Positions 1-6,921 of a DNA stretch of 21,625 nt are shown in pieces. Each line of letters starts with the position of its first letter. The stretch's first letter is position 1. The notes beneath the pieces are model-generated. The model was not told where the DNA came from. It did not search any database and saw only the letters and a list, made by a program, of their open reading frames with translations. This DNA comes from JBAYJS01 sp041664985. Lineage in GTDB: Bacteria > Patescibacteriota > Patescibacteriia > Buchananbacterales > UBA6539. The DNA lies in NCBI GenBank assembly GCA_041664985.1, contig JBAYJS010000019.1, forward strand, positions 1 to 21,625, in the 5' to 3' direction. The position numbers and the translations under genes were made by a program.

Positions 1-120
1 AATCACCAATTCGGCCTGAGTGGTTTTTTTATTTTTTACAGCAATCGCTAATTTTTTGGCTTGGGCCACTGAAAGTTTCATTTTCCAGTTGGCAATAATA
101 ATGGGTTTTTGTGTTGACAT
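1..120 (-). CDS. tpiA: Triosephosphate isomerase, N-terminal fragment (runs off the window)
   Basis: The 40 visible codons begin MSTQKPIIIANWKMKLS. The IIANWKMK segment is the hallmark first beta strand of triosephosphate isomerase, with the Asn and Lys that contact substrate. The enzyme interconverts dihydroxyacetone phosphate and glyceraldehyde 3-phosphate in cytoplasmic glycolysis. The ATG is at 120, with no Shine-Dalgarno before it (the preceding bases are AT-rich). It lies 65 nt downstream of the carboxypeptidase gene, and that gap contains a good promoter candidate, so it may be transcribed separately. The rest of the gene, including the catalytic His and Glu, lies outside the window, so completeness cannot be judged. 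Confidence 0.9.
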   Translation of the reverse strand, partial: MSTQKPIIIANWKMKLSVAQAKKLAIAVKNKKTTQAELVI

Positions 121-155
121 ATTTTTAAGCCAAAAAAATTAAAATAACATTATCA

Positions 156-183
156 ATTATAGCACAGGCGCAATAATTTACAA
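156..183 (-). promoter_or_regulatory. Candidate extended -10 promoter for tpiA
   Basis: Read on the minus strand, TTGTAA (178-183) is followed after 16 nt by a perfect TATAAT (156-161), preceded by TGC, which fits an extended -10 (TGnTATAAT). Transcription would start near 149, about 30 nt before the tpiA ATG. The -35 box abuts the dacA-like stop codon. The match is seen in the sequence; promoter activity is inference. Confidence 0.55.
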
Positions 184-185
184 TT

Positions 186-1091
186 TTACCATTGATAGTT
201 GTCTAAAACCCAGTCAACCAAGCCTTTAGTTTCCTGCCAGCGATTGGGCAAATTATCAATTCCCATCAAAACCAAAGTCAAACTGCCGATATCTTTCTTT
301 TCCAAACGCAACAGCAAGCAATACCCCGCTTCGTCCAAATGGCCGGTTTTGGCGCCAATAATTTTATAATCACCCTTGTTAAGATAACTATCAAGTAATT
401 TATCCGTATTAACCGCTCGGCCGACTCTTTGATTATTTAAAACTTCAAATTTATAATCCAAAGCCTTGGTCGCTTCGGCAATTTCTGGCCGAGCAAAAGC
501 GGCGTTAGCCAGCTTCACTAAATCGCCAGCCGAGGAAACATTTTTGGGATTAAGCCCTGATGGATCCAAAAAATAGCTGTCTGACATTTTCAGCTCAGCA
601 GCTTTTTTATTCATTGCAGCTGAAAAATCAGAAAAACCCGAGATTCTGGCCAAAGCAATCGCCGCTTCATTGGAAGAAGCCACCAGCATTGCATTGAATA
701 AATCTTTAACCGTCACTTCTTCACCTTCAAAAAAATAAACCATTCCCCCTTCGCGCTCGTCTTCTTTGGTTATTTTTACCACCTGGCTCCAATCCGGCTT
801 AGTATCTAAAATCACCAAAGCTGTCATTAATTTGCTGATGCTGGCAATTGGCAAAACCGCCGATTGGTTTTTGCTGTACAAAGTAGAGCCGGATGCATCG
901 TCAACTACCAAAATACTTTTGGCCACGGTTTTTAAACCTAAACTTTTATTATTAATCCTTTGCGGGCCGGTAATTTTTTTAGTAATTGCCAAACTGGGAA
1001 AAGAAAAATCAGCTGATCTTTGAATTAAAAAATTAAAGCCTGACGGCAAAAGCAGGCTGGCGATAATTAAAGTATTAATAAAATTTAGCAT
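186..1091 (-). CDS. D-alanyl-D-alanine carboxypeptidase, peptidase S11 / PBP5-like
   Basis: This 301-residue serine D,D-peptidase trims the terminal D-Ala from peptidoglycan stem peptides outside the membrane. A hydrophobic N-terminal segment (about residues 3-20) should act as signal peptide or membrane anchor. All three penicillin-binding motifs are present in order: SxxK (SISK, nucleophile Ser84, Lys87), SxN (SSN, 139-141) and KTG (248-250), in the usual S11 contexts ASISKLMTA and GAKTG. The C-terminal anchoring domain of long PBP5 proteins is absent, so attachment, if any, is N-terminal. The ATG at 1091 follows the scpB stop by 24 nt. Association of scpA-scpB with a D,D-carboxypeptidase is common in other bacteria, and this is probably one transcription unit. 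It could also be called dacB or dacF; the sequence does not decide the symbol. Confidence 0.93.
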   Translation of the reverse strand: MLNFINTLIIASLLLPSGFNFLIQRSADFSFPSLAITKKITGPQRINNKSLGLKTVAKSILVVDDASGSTLYSKNQSAVLPIASISKLMTALVILDTKPDWSQVVKITKEDEREGGMVYFFEGEEVTVKDLFNAMLVASSNEAAIALARISGFSDFSAAMNKKAAELKMSDSYFLDPSGLNPKNVSSAGDLVKLANAAFARPEIAEATKALDYKFEVLNNQRVGRAVNTDKLLDSYLNKGDYKIIGAKTGHLDEAGYCLLLRLEKKDIGSLTLVLMGIDNLPNRWQETKGLVDWVLDNYQW

Positions 1092-1115
1092 AGCAACAAA
1101 TTCGGGAAAATTAAA

Positions 1116-1676
1116 TTATGACTGCTCTAGTGCTGACATTTCGGGACTCAGAATTTTTTCCAAACTTTCATTGGAATTAAGCTTTTCAAAATCCGGCAAT
1201 TCCGACTGTTGATTCAAACCTAAAAATTTCAAAAAATCAAAAGTGATATTATAGGTAGTTTGCATTTTCTTTTTATCTTCTTTGCTTTCGATCAAACCGC
1301 GCATCAATAGATTGCGCAAAATCACCACACAATTAACACCGCGAATTTGTTCCAGCTCGGCTCGGGAGACCGGCCCGCGATAAGCAATAATGGTTAAAGT
1401 TTCCAAAGACGCTTTGGTTAATTCGCCGGTGGTTTCTTCTTTGATAAAATCTTTAACTAATTTGGTGTTGTCAGCTGCTGTTACCATTTGAATTTGATCA
1501 CCAATTTTTTGAATTGCTATTCCCTTTTCGGCTTGATTATAATCAGTAATCAGTTCATCAATTGCCACCTGGACTTTATCTTTTTCAGAATTAGTTAAGC
1601 TAATCAACCGCTTGACTGACAACGGCTGATTGGTGATAAAAAGTAAACTTTCAATTTTGGATTTTAGATTGGACAT
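1116..1676 (-). CDS. scpB: Segregation and condensation protein B
   Basis: ScpB is the winged-helix (kite) subunit that dimerises, binds ScpA and completes the SMC condensin that compacts and segregates chromosomes. The 186-residue product opens with SNLKSKIESLLFITNQPLS, the usual start of the first winged helix. It contains LTKASLETLTIIAYRGPVSRAELEQIRG and a following helix (VILRNLLMRGLIE), the conserved core of the second winged-helix domain. A TTG start at 1694 would add six residues; I prefer the ATG at 1676 because homology begins just after it. The gene follows scpA by 20 nt, as expected for subunits of one complex. The C-terminus (about residues 165-186) is acidic and probably disordered. 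Confidence 0.93.
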   Translation of the reverse strand: MSNLKSKIESLLFITNQPLSVKRLISLTNSEKDKVQVAIDELITDYNQAEKGIAIQKIGDQIQMVTAADNTKLVKDFIKEETTGELTKASLETLTIIAYRGPVSRAELEQIRGVNCVVILRNLLMRGLIESKEDKKKMQTTYNITFDFLKFLGLNQQSELPDFEKLNSNESLEKILSPEMSALEQS

Positions 1677-1696
1677 ATAAATAAATTTTAACAAAT

Positions 1697-2401
1697 TTAG
1701 CCAAGCTTCTCAATTAAAATATCTTCAAACACCTTATCTTGTCTAACTGAAACTACCCGCTGCTTAATCAGCTCCAAAAGCGCCAAAAAACTGACAATCA
1801 CTTCGGTTTTATTTTCCGCTTCCCTCAAAATTTCACTGAAATTAGTTGTGGCCTGCTGATAAATTCTTTTTCTAATCTGACTGATTTTTTCTTGGATATT
1901 GATGGTTTTTCTAATTACTTCCGTTGGTAAGTTCAGAATCGGATCCAATCCCCTGATCACTTCCAAAAAGGTAGCAGCCAATTTGTCTTTGGTTAGTTTT
2001 GGCGGTGGGGAAAACTCAATTTCATTGCCGGTCAAAAGTTTTTGGCGCGAAAAAGAAAAATGTTTTTTGGCAACCATGGCCGTAATCACTTTGGAAGCTT
2101 CCAAATATTCTTTGTAGATTTTAAGCTGTTTGGTCAGCTCTTCGCCTTCCTCTTCTTCTCCCCAATCCAAAAACGGCAAAAGCGCGCGCGATTTAATCAA
2201 AAGCAACCGGGCGGCAACAACTAAAAAATCAGCCAGTTCGGCAGCCGGAATTTGCTCTTGAGCTGACTGATTTAAAATTTCAATATATTGCTCAGTCACT
2301 GAAGCCAGAGAAACTTTGGTGATTTCCAATTTTTGCTCTTCAATCAATTGCAGCAGCAAATCAAGCGGTCCTTCAAATTGTTCAATCTTAATTTTATGCA
2401 C
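1697..2401 (-). CDS. scpA: Segregation and condensation protein A
   Basis: ScpA is the kleisin that bridges the SMC heads in bacterial condensin. The N-terminus has the family signature FEGPLDLLLQLIEEQKLEI (residues 9-27), followed by a helical region with AARLLLIKSRALLP (63-76). An acidic stretch (GEEEEGEE, 81-88) precedes the middle linker, and the C-terminal winged helix (about 185-234) contains VIVSFLALLELIKQ. At 234 residues it is close to the family norm. The start codon is GTG at 2401; no ATG gives a better start, and the N-terminal motif begins only nine residues later. An AT-rich palindromic repeat occupies the region immediately upstream. The gene is followed by scpB. Confidence 0.94.
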   Translation of the reverse strand: MHKIKIEQFEGPLDLLLQLIEEQKLEITKVSLASVTEQYIEILNQSAQEQIPAAELADFLVVAARLLLIKSRALLPFLDWGEEEEGEELTKQLKIYKEYLEASKVITAMVAKKHFSFSRQKLLTGNEIEFSPPPKLTKDKLAATFLEVIRGLDPILNLPTEVIRKTINIQEKISQIRKRIYQQATTNFSEILREAENKTEVIVSFLALLELIKQRVVSVRQDKVFEDILIEKLG

Positions 2402-2430
2402 AAAAATGATAAATCCTAATCACTAAATCC

Positions 2431-2523
2431 TAAATCCTAAACAAATCACAATTTTCAAATTATATTATCAATTCCAAACGTTTAAAAAATTGGAGTTTAC
2501 AATTTATTATTTGTTTAGGATTT
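2431..2523. repeat. AT-rich intergenic palindromic repeat, copy 1
   Basis: A perfect 15-bp inverted repeat, AAATCCTAAACAAAT (2432-2446) and its reverse complement (2509-2523), flanks a 62-nt interior with the small palindrome AAACGTTT at 2476-2483 and further imperfect complementarity around it. The same arms and centre recur at 7737-7822, and a degenerate version lies at 8464-8599. It fills most of the 171-nt gap between the YbaK-domain gene and scpA. It could fold as a long hairpin in DNA or RNA. It may act as a terminator or be a MITE-like element; function is not shown. Confidence 0.75.
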
Positions 2524-2572
2524 GTAAATTCGGACTTAGAATTTAAAAAAATCTAAATTAGCTTTAATAATC

Positions 2573-3151
2573 CTATTTGCGTTTTGCCGCTTTCTTTTTA
2601 CCTTTACTACTCTTCTTAACCTTTTTAGCCTTACTTTTTTTGGCTGGTTTTTTCTTTTTAGCGGTTTTGGCTTGCAATTTATAACCACCCATTTTGGCAA
2701 AATCCGCCAATTTGGCTTGCTCCAAATCAATAAAATCTTTGGCCTTCATGCGAACCGAATCGGTGAAACTGCCGGCTGATAAAATTATATCTTTGGTTTT
2801 TAGCAAACTTTTATCCACCCAAACTTCAACTTTATGCAAACCGCCAAAAGCCGTCATCGCACCGGGTTTGACTTTAAAAACTTTAATCATTACTTTTTCA
2901 TCCGGAATTGAAACTTTTTTTGCTTGCAAGGATTTTTTAAGTTTGCCCAAATCAATTCGCATATGAGCCGGCACCACAGCAATAACATAAGCTTTGTCAG
3001 TGGCAATTAATAAGCTTTTGGCAATGTCTTTGAGCTCCTTGCGTAAAGTTTGAGCAGCGTCGTAAGCAGTGTAAACGGTTTTATGAGTTAGCTCTTCGTA
3101 CTTAGCCATTTTTTTGTCCAAGTACTTTTTAGTTGTTTTAGGGATGGCCAT
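2573..3151 (-). CDS. YbaK-domain protein (aminoacyl-tRNA deacylase-like) with lysine-rich tail
   Basis: Residues about 15-160 fit the YbaK / Cys-tRNA(Pro) deacylase fold. The segment THKTVYTAYDAAQTL (22-36) resembles the family's first conserved block, KSLLIATDKAYVIAVVPAHMRIDLGKL (45-71) the central strands with a conserved Lys, and KPGAMTAFGGL (95-105) the family's Gly-containing substrate loop. Family members hydrolyse mischarged aminoacyl-tRNAs in trans in the cytoplasm; the substrate here cannot be read from sequence. Residues 161-192 are almost entirely Lys, Ala and Ser, a highly basic tail unusual for YbaK proteins that may help it hold tRNA or other nucleic acid (inference). It lies 43 nt downstream of the small winged-helix-like gene. 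I am confident of the fold and less so of activity. Confidence 0.75.
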   Translation of the reverse strand: MAIPKTTKKYLDKKMAKYEELTHKTVYTAYDAAQTLRKELKDIAKSLLIATDKAYVIAVVPAHMRIDLGKLKKSLQAKKVSIPDEKVMIKVFKVKPGAMTAFGGLHKVEVWVDKSLLKTKDIILSAGSFTDSVRMKAKDFIDLEQAKLADFAKMGGYKLQAKTAKKKKPAKKSKAKKVKKSSKGKKKAAKRK

Positions 3152-3194
3152 AAATTTTTAAGTCAAGAAATTAATAAAAATTATTTTTAATTTC

Positions 3195-3503
3195 TTATTT
3201 TTTTATTTTGAACGGTAATCTTTGCTGAACCCCAAAAAATTCTTTAACGGTTTTTTTACCTTTGGGTGTCAGTTTAACTTGCGTGATATACCATTTGTGC
3301 GGCGTTTTCCAACCATAACCAATCACCAGTTCCTTGCCAATCAACCGTTCAACACTTTTGGTAATAATACTGGCAATATCTTTTTGGCTTGGCTTTTGAT
3401 TTTTATTACTATAAAAATTTTCTAAAACGGTTTTTGAAATTGTTTTTTCTTTTGTCTGAGCGCATTGCTTTAGGATATATTTTTGCAAGGCCGACAATTT
3501 CAT
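3195..3503 (-). CDS. Small winged-helix-like hypothetical protein
   Basis: This is a 102-residue basic protein I do not recognise by family. Its pattern resembles a winged helix-turn-helix: an N-terminal helix (SALQKYILKQCAQ, 3-15), a middle region ending in a recognition-helix-like stretch (KDIASIITKSVERLIGKELV), then a beta wing (KWYITQVKLTPKGKKTVKEFF) with the LTPKGKK turn typical of wings. DNA or RNA binding is therefore plausible but unproven. It starts 4 nt after the HD-domain gene stops, so the two are surely co-transcribed, and the YbaK-domain gene follows. No Shine-Dalgarno is visible. Confidence 0.7.
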   Translation of the reverse strand: MKLSALQKYILKQCAQTKEKTISKTVLENFYSNKNQKPSQKDIASIITKSVERLIGKELVIGYGWKTPHKWYITQVKLTPKGKKTVKEFFGVQQRLPFKIKK

Positions 3504-3507
3504 ATTT

Positions 3508-4182
3508 TTACAGCAGCTTGAAATTATTAATTTCCAGGCCGAATTTGTAGCCTAAAAACTGAGCCGCTAGCCGGCAAAAAGCCATACGGTCGGTAAAGAT
3601 TTCAAAATATTCCAGCGGCGCGGAAAACTTCGTATCAAGTTTTAATTTTAAAGTAATAATTTTATTTTTACCATCAACAATTAAATCATTGTCAATTACC
3701 GCATAATTAACCCGGTCATGAATATCGTCTTCCGGGTTGTTTTTTTTGATTTTTTGATTTCTAACCCGGGAACGATGAACATCGGATTTATCGGCTAAAA
3801 TCAAAACTGCCGTCACGGCATCAACGATTTTTAATTCGTCCTTGTCATGGCTGACAATCGCTTGCATAATTGTAGAAACGTCATTGGTATCGTCAACTTC
3901 GTTTAAAAAAACTTGGGAAAACAAAAAACTGGCCCAATAATGATGCTGCGTCCGGCCTAAAAAATTACCCATATCATGACAATAGCCGGCAATCGCACAC
4001 AATTCTTGGTCAGTGGCACTTAAATTAATTTTTTTGGCAATACTGCGCGAACGATCCGACACAATATTGATATGCCGAATACCGTGGTCAGTATAGCCTA
4101 AGGCATTTAAATATTTCTCGGTTTGATTGACAAAATTTTTAATTTTAAGATTTTTCTTAACTAAATCTAAGGTAAGTTTCAT
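3508..4182 (-). CDS. HD-domain phosphohydrolase-like protein
   Basis: The 224-residue protein has the HD metal-binding signature in order: His37 in DHGIRH (32-37), the His69-Asp70 pair in YCHDMGN, further histidines at 80, 81 and 112, and Asp131 in ILADKSDVH. HD enzymes are metal-dependent phosphohydrolases acting on nucleotides or other phosphoesters; the substrate cannot be assigned. The C-terminal part (about 150-224) is beta-rich and ends in a short helix. No signal peptide or membrane segment is seen, so it should be cytoplasmic. It follows aspS by 62 nt and precedes a small winged-helix-like protein by 4 nt, suggesting a functional pair. Confidence 0.8.
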   Translation of the reverse strand: MKLTLDLVKKNLKIKNFVNQTEKYLNALGYTDHGIRHINIVSDRSRSIAKKINLSATDQELCAIAGYCHDMGNFLGRTQHHYWASFLFSQVFLNEVDDTNDVSTIMQAIVSHDKDELKIVDAVTAVLILADKSDVHRSRVRNQKIKKNNPEDDIHDRVNYAVIDNDLIVDGKNKIITLKLKLDTKFSAPLEYFEIFTDRMAFCRLAAQFLGYKFGLEINNFKLL

Positions 4183-4203
4183 ATTATAAAATTAGATTTA
4201 TAA

Positions 4204-4233
4204 ATATTAAATTAAAAATTTTTTATCACCCAA
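4204..4233 (-). promoter_or_regulatory. Weak promoter candidate before the HD-domain gene
   Basis: On the minus strand, TTGGGT (4228-4233) is followed after 18 nt by TAATAT (4204-4209) in the 62-nt gap between aspS and the HD gene. The surrounding DNA is so AT-rich that chance matches are likely. Confidence 0.25.
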
Positions 4234-4244
4234 ATTACCAACAC

Positions 4245-5675
4245 CTAGTCAGCCATGGCCGTATCAAAGCCTTCCTCGGCTTTTATTCCTTCCGCTAAAC
4301 GGATATTGGCTTCTTTGAGGGCTTTTTTACTGACAACATTTGGCGCGTCCATCATTAAATCACGACTGTCGCCGGTTTTGGGAAAAACAATCACTTCGCG
4401 AATATTTGGTTCGTTTTGCAAAATTGCCATCATCCGATCAATACCAGGCGCAATTCCGCCATGAGGCGGCGCACCATATTCAAAAGCTTCCAACATATGA
4501 CCGAAACGATTTTCAATTTCTTTTTGACCAACGCCCAAAAGTTCAAAAACTTTTTGCTGGATTTCCCGGCGATGAATTCTGATTGAACCACCAGCAATTT
4601 CAAAACCGTTCAAAACCAAATCATAACCTAAGGCGCGCCAATTTTTTGGTTCGTCAGGCATTTTTTCCATATCGGCCAAATTCGGCATAGTGAAAGGATG
4701 ATGGCTGGCCACTAGTTTCTTTTCGGCCTCGGAATATTTAAACATCGGCGGATCAATCAGCCACATAAAAGCCAATTCGTCCAAATCTTCTTTATTAACC
4801 CTTAAATCCGGCTTGTCCGTGCCGTATTTTTCCATGCATTCGGCATAGGTTAAGCGCGGGAAAGGTTTTTTAGTAATTTTTTTATTTGGGTATAAAGTTT
4901 CCACCATTTTAATCATCATTGGCTCAATCAATTCAAAAATATCTTCCTGGGAAACAAAGCTCATTTCCAAGTCCAGCTGGGTAAATTCGGCCTGACGGTC
5001 GCCGCGAGTGTCTTCGTCGCGAAAACATTTGGCGATTTGAAAATATTTTTCCGCGCCAGCCACCATTAAAAGCTGCTTAAATTGCTGAGGCGATTGCGGC
5101 AAAACATAAAACTGACCCGCCCAAATTCGAGACGGCACCAAAAATTCTCTGGCGCCTTCGGGCGTGCCTTTGGTTAAAATCGGCGTTTCAATTTCTAAAA
5201 AATTTTCATTAGTTAAATAATCACGGATAAATTTAACCACCATTGAACGCATAATCATATTGTTGGCCATGCGCAAAGACCGCAAGTCCAAATAACGATA
5301 TTTCAATCGAACTTCCTCACCAACTTTTGAAGTGTCTTTATCAATTTCAAATGGCGGTGTTTTAGCTTCATTTAAAATTTCCAGCTGTTCGGCTGACATT
5401 TCAACAGTTCCGGTTGGAATTTTTTCGTTAATCATGTTTTTAGGCCGGGCGCTGATTTTACCCTGTAACTGGACAACGAATTCTGGCCGCAGCTGATTGG
5501 CTAATTCATATGTTTCTTTATTTTTTGGTTCAAAAACAACCTGCAAAAGACCGGAGCGGTCGCGCAAGTCAATAAAAATAATTTTACCGTGGTCGCGCCG
5601 GGAATGAACCCAGCCGCAAACTGTGACGCTGTCCCCCACTTTGTTTACAACATCAGAAATAACTGTCCTGCTCAT
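4245..5675 (-). CDS. aspS: Aspartyl-tRNA synthetase, bacterial type lacking the GAD insertion
   Basis: This class II synthetase charges tRNA-Asp with aspartate. An OB-fold anticodon-binding domain (about 1-105) includes GWVHSRRDHGKIIFIDLRDR. Class II motif 2 is FRDEDTRGDRQAEFTQLDLE (218-237), and motif 3 is GIAPGIDRMMAIL (407-419). The product has 476 residues against about 590 in E. coli. The missing part is the GAD domain: YGTDKPDLR (284-292) runs within about ten residues into LAFMWLIDPPMF (301-312), segments normally separated by over 100 residues. His29 occupies the position that, from published work I recall on Pseudomonas and Helicobacter AspRS, is His in non-discriminating enzymes and Leu in E. 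coli. It may therefore also form Asp-tRNA-Asn for GatCAB. A good promoter sits just upstream; no Shine-Dalgarno is seen. Confidence 0.96.
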   Translation of the reverse strand: MSRTVISDVVNKVGDSVTVCGWVHSRRDHGKIIFIDLRDRSGLLQVVFEPKNKETYELANQLRPEFVVQLQGKISARPKNMINEKIPTGTVEMSAEQLEILNEAKTPPFEIDKDTSKVGEEVRLKYRYLDLRSLRMANNMIMRSMVVKFIRDYLTNENFLEIETPILTKGTPEGAREFLVPSRIWAGQFYVLPQSPQQFKQLLMVAGAEKYFQIAKCFRDEDTRGDRQAEFTQLDLEMSFVSQEDIFELIEPMMIKMVETLYPNKKITKKPFPRLTYAECMEKYGTDKPDLRVNKEDLDELAFMWLIDPPMFKYSEAEKKLVASHHPFTMPNLADMEKMPDEPKNWRALGYDLVLNGFEIAGGSIRIHRREIQQKVFELLGVGQKEIENRFGHMLEAFEYGAPPHGGIAPGIDRMMAILQNEPNIREVIVFPKTGDSRDLMMDAPNVVSKKALKEANIRLAEGIKAEEGFDTAMAD

Positions 5676-5703
5676 ATTATAAAATTAATAAATTAATGCT
5701 TTA

Positions 5704-5732
5704 ATAATACAATTTTTTAGTGATTTTGGCAA
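5704..5732 (-). promoter_or_regulatory. Sigma70-like promoter for aspS
   Basis: On the minus strand, TTGCCA (5727-5732) is followed after exactly 17 nt by TATTAT (5704-5709). Transcription should start near 5697, giving an aspS leader of about 20 nt. The -35 box begins right after the T-tract of the pyrB terminator, a compact terminator-promoter arrangement that insulates aspS from pyrB. Confidence 0.65.
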
Positions 5733-5775
5733 GAAAAAAAGACTCTGCGAATTAGGATAAACTAAAACGCAGAGG
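5733..5775 (-). terminator. Intrinsic terminator of pyrB
   Basis: On the minus strand, the arms CTCTGCG (5768-5774) and CGCAGAG (5743-5749) form a 7-bp stem. Inside it TTAG and CTAA can pair across a TT/TT internal loop, extending the hairpin. A TCTTTTTTTC tract follows at 5742-5733. It is placed 35 nt after the pyrB stop, as expected for a Rho-independent terminator. Confidence 0.85.
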
Positions 5776-5808
5776 TGGGGTTCAAAGAACGTGAAAGGAC
5801 CTTAATGG

Positions 5809-6861
5809 CTACCGATGTTTTCTGTTGCGCATAATCATCAGCAGCAACGCCATGCGGGCAATTACGCCCTCTCGAACCTGGTCGGGAAGATAGGCCGCTT
5901 GAGGCAAATCGTCTACATCGGGTTGCAACTCCTCGTTGCGCGGCATCGGGTGAAAAATCTTGGCGTCATCCTTCATGGTCGACACGAGTGCGGCATCGAC
6001 CCGAAAAAGTCGCTGGTACTGATCGAAACGGTTCAAGTCGGCAGCAACCAGATCCTCTTTCTGAAAGCGCGTACAGTAAAGCACGTTCACCTTGGTGACC
6101 AGCGCAGGAAACCGGCGCGGCTGATCAATCACATGAAAACGGACTTTGTGGCGACGCAGATAGGCCAAAATGTCATCACCCATGGTCAACGACGGCGGTG
6201 AGCAATAGAAGAGTTCAACCCAGGGGAAAATCTTGGGCAGCATGTACGACAGCGACCGGACAGTGCGACCATTGCGCAAATCGCCACACATGAGCACCTT
6301 GAAAGGTTTACGCCGACGAGACAACCCTGCCGGCCCGATCGTGTCGATGTCGACCAGACCACGATCTCGGCCATAGTTGAACATGGCCAGTGTATCCTGC
6401 GCTGCTTGGGTGACATGTTGTCCGTTGAATTTTCCGCAACCGGCGTTAATGACGTGAGCACCCTTAGCAGCGGCGGCCATAATTTCGGCTGCCTTGGCGT
6501 TGGGATGGCGAATGACAATCACCATTTTACTCGGGTCAGGCACCATCGATTCGAATGTCCGAATCGTGTCTCTGAGAGTTTCACCCTTGCCGGCTGATGT
6601 GGTTTGACTCGCATTCGCGGCGTCCAGAGCAATCCGCATTCCCAACATCTGCTCAGCGATTGAATGTGAGGTATGAGTTCGGGTGCTTTGCTGGTCAAAC
6701 CAATTGACCGCCCAACACCCTTGAAGCTGTGGATCACCATTCCGCTGCCAGATATCTGCAGCTTCGGCGGCAGTTCGAAGAAATCGTTGGATATCTGCGA
6801 CTCTGAACTGCTGGGACTTCAGCATGTGGTAGAAATCTTGACGATATTCTGCTGTTGCCAT
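5809..6861 (-). CDS. pyrB: Aspartate carbamoyltransferase catalytic chain (divergent, GC-richer than its neighbours)
   Basis: The enzyme condenses carbamoyl phosphate with aspartate in pyrimidine synthesis. Family motifs appear in order: STRT (59-62, carbamoyl-phosphate loop), SAGKGETL with the mobile-loop Lys92, RHP (118-120), QHVTQ (148-152, His149), GDLRNGRTVRSL (193-204), TRFQKED (264-270) and HPMPR (304-308). Catalytic Arg, His and Lys positions are kept. Deviations from the usual pattern are STRTH for STRTR, HVTQ for HPTQ, NAGCG for NAGDG and HPMP for HPLP. At 350 residues it is about 40 longer than E. coli PyrB. No pyrI or other pyr gene is near. It has its own promoter, structured leader, strong GGAGGT Shine-Dalgarno and terminator. 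One sampled line is 53% GC against 35-40% in neighbours, suggesting transfer. A related carbamoyltransferase specificity is possible but less likely. Confidence 0.88.
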   Translation of the reverse strand: MATAEYRQDFYHMLKSQQFRVADIQRFLRTAAEAADIWQRNGDPQLQGCWAVNWFDQQSTRTHTSHSIAEQMLGMRIALDAANASQTTSAGKGETLRDTIRTFESMVPDPSKMVIVIRHPNAKAAEIMAAAAKGAHVINAGCGKFNGQHVTQAAQDTLAMFNYGRDRGLVDIDTIGPAGLSRRRKPFKVLMCGDLRNGRTVRSLSYMLPKIFPWVELFYCSPPSLTMGDDILAYLRRHKVRFHVIDQPRRFPALVTKVNVLYCTRFQKEDLVAADLNRFDQYQRLFRVDAALVSTMKDDAKIFHPMPRNEELQPDVDDLPQAAYLPDQVREGVIARMALLLMIMRNRKHR

Positions 6862-6869
6862 GAGATATA

Positions 6870-6875
6870 ACCTCC
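6870..6875 (-). promoter_or_regulatory. Strong Shine-Dalgarno of pyrB
   Basis: GGAGGT lies 8 nt (9 counted from GGAGG) before the pyrB ATG at 6861. It fixes the start codon. It is the only clear consensus ribosome binding site in the window; the other start codons are preceded by AT-rich sequence. Confidence 0.85.
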
Positions 6876-6921
6876 GTCTTGGGTTCTGCCTTTGTCTACG
6901 ACACTACAAATACAACACTTG

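Noticed and set aside
2402..2572. CRISPR or telomere-like tandem repeat (AAATCCT units)
   Set aside because: Only two or three imperfect AAATCCT units occur in the arm; the larger organisation is palindromic, not tandem with spacers.
5815..6201. Plus-strand open frame of 128 codons inside pyrB
   Set aside because: It is antisense to a gene with a full set of aspartate carbamoyltransferase motifs and has no homology of its own; GC-rich genes often leave open antisense frames.
6186..6518. Minus-strand 110-codon frame overlapping pyrB in another frame
   Set aside because: Entirely inside pyrB, without recognisable domain or Shine-Dalgarno.
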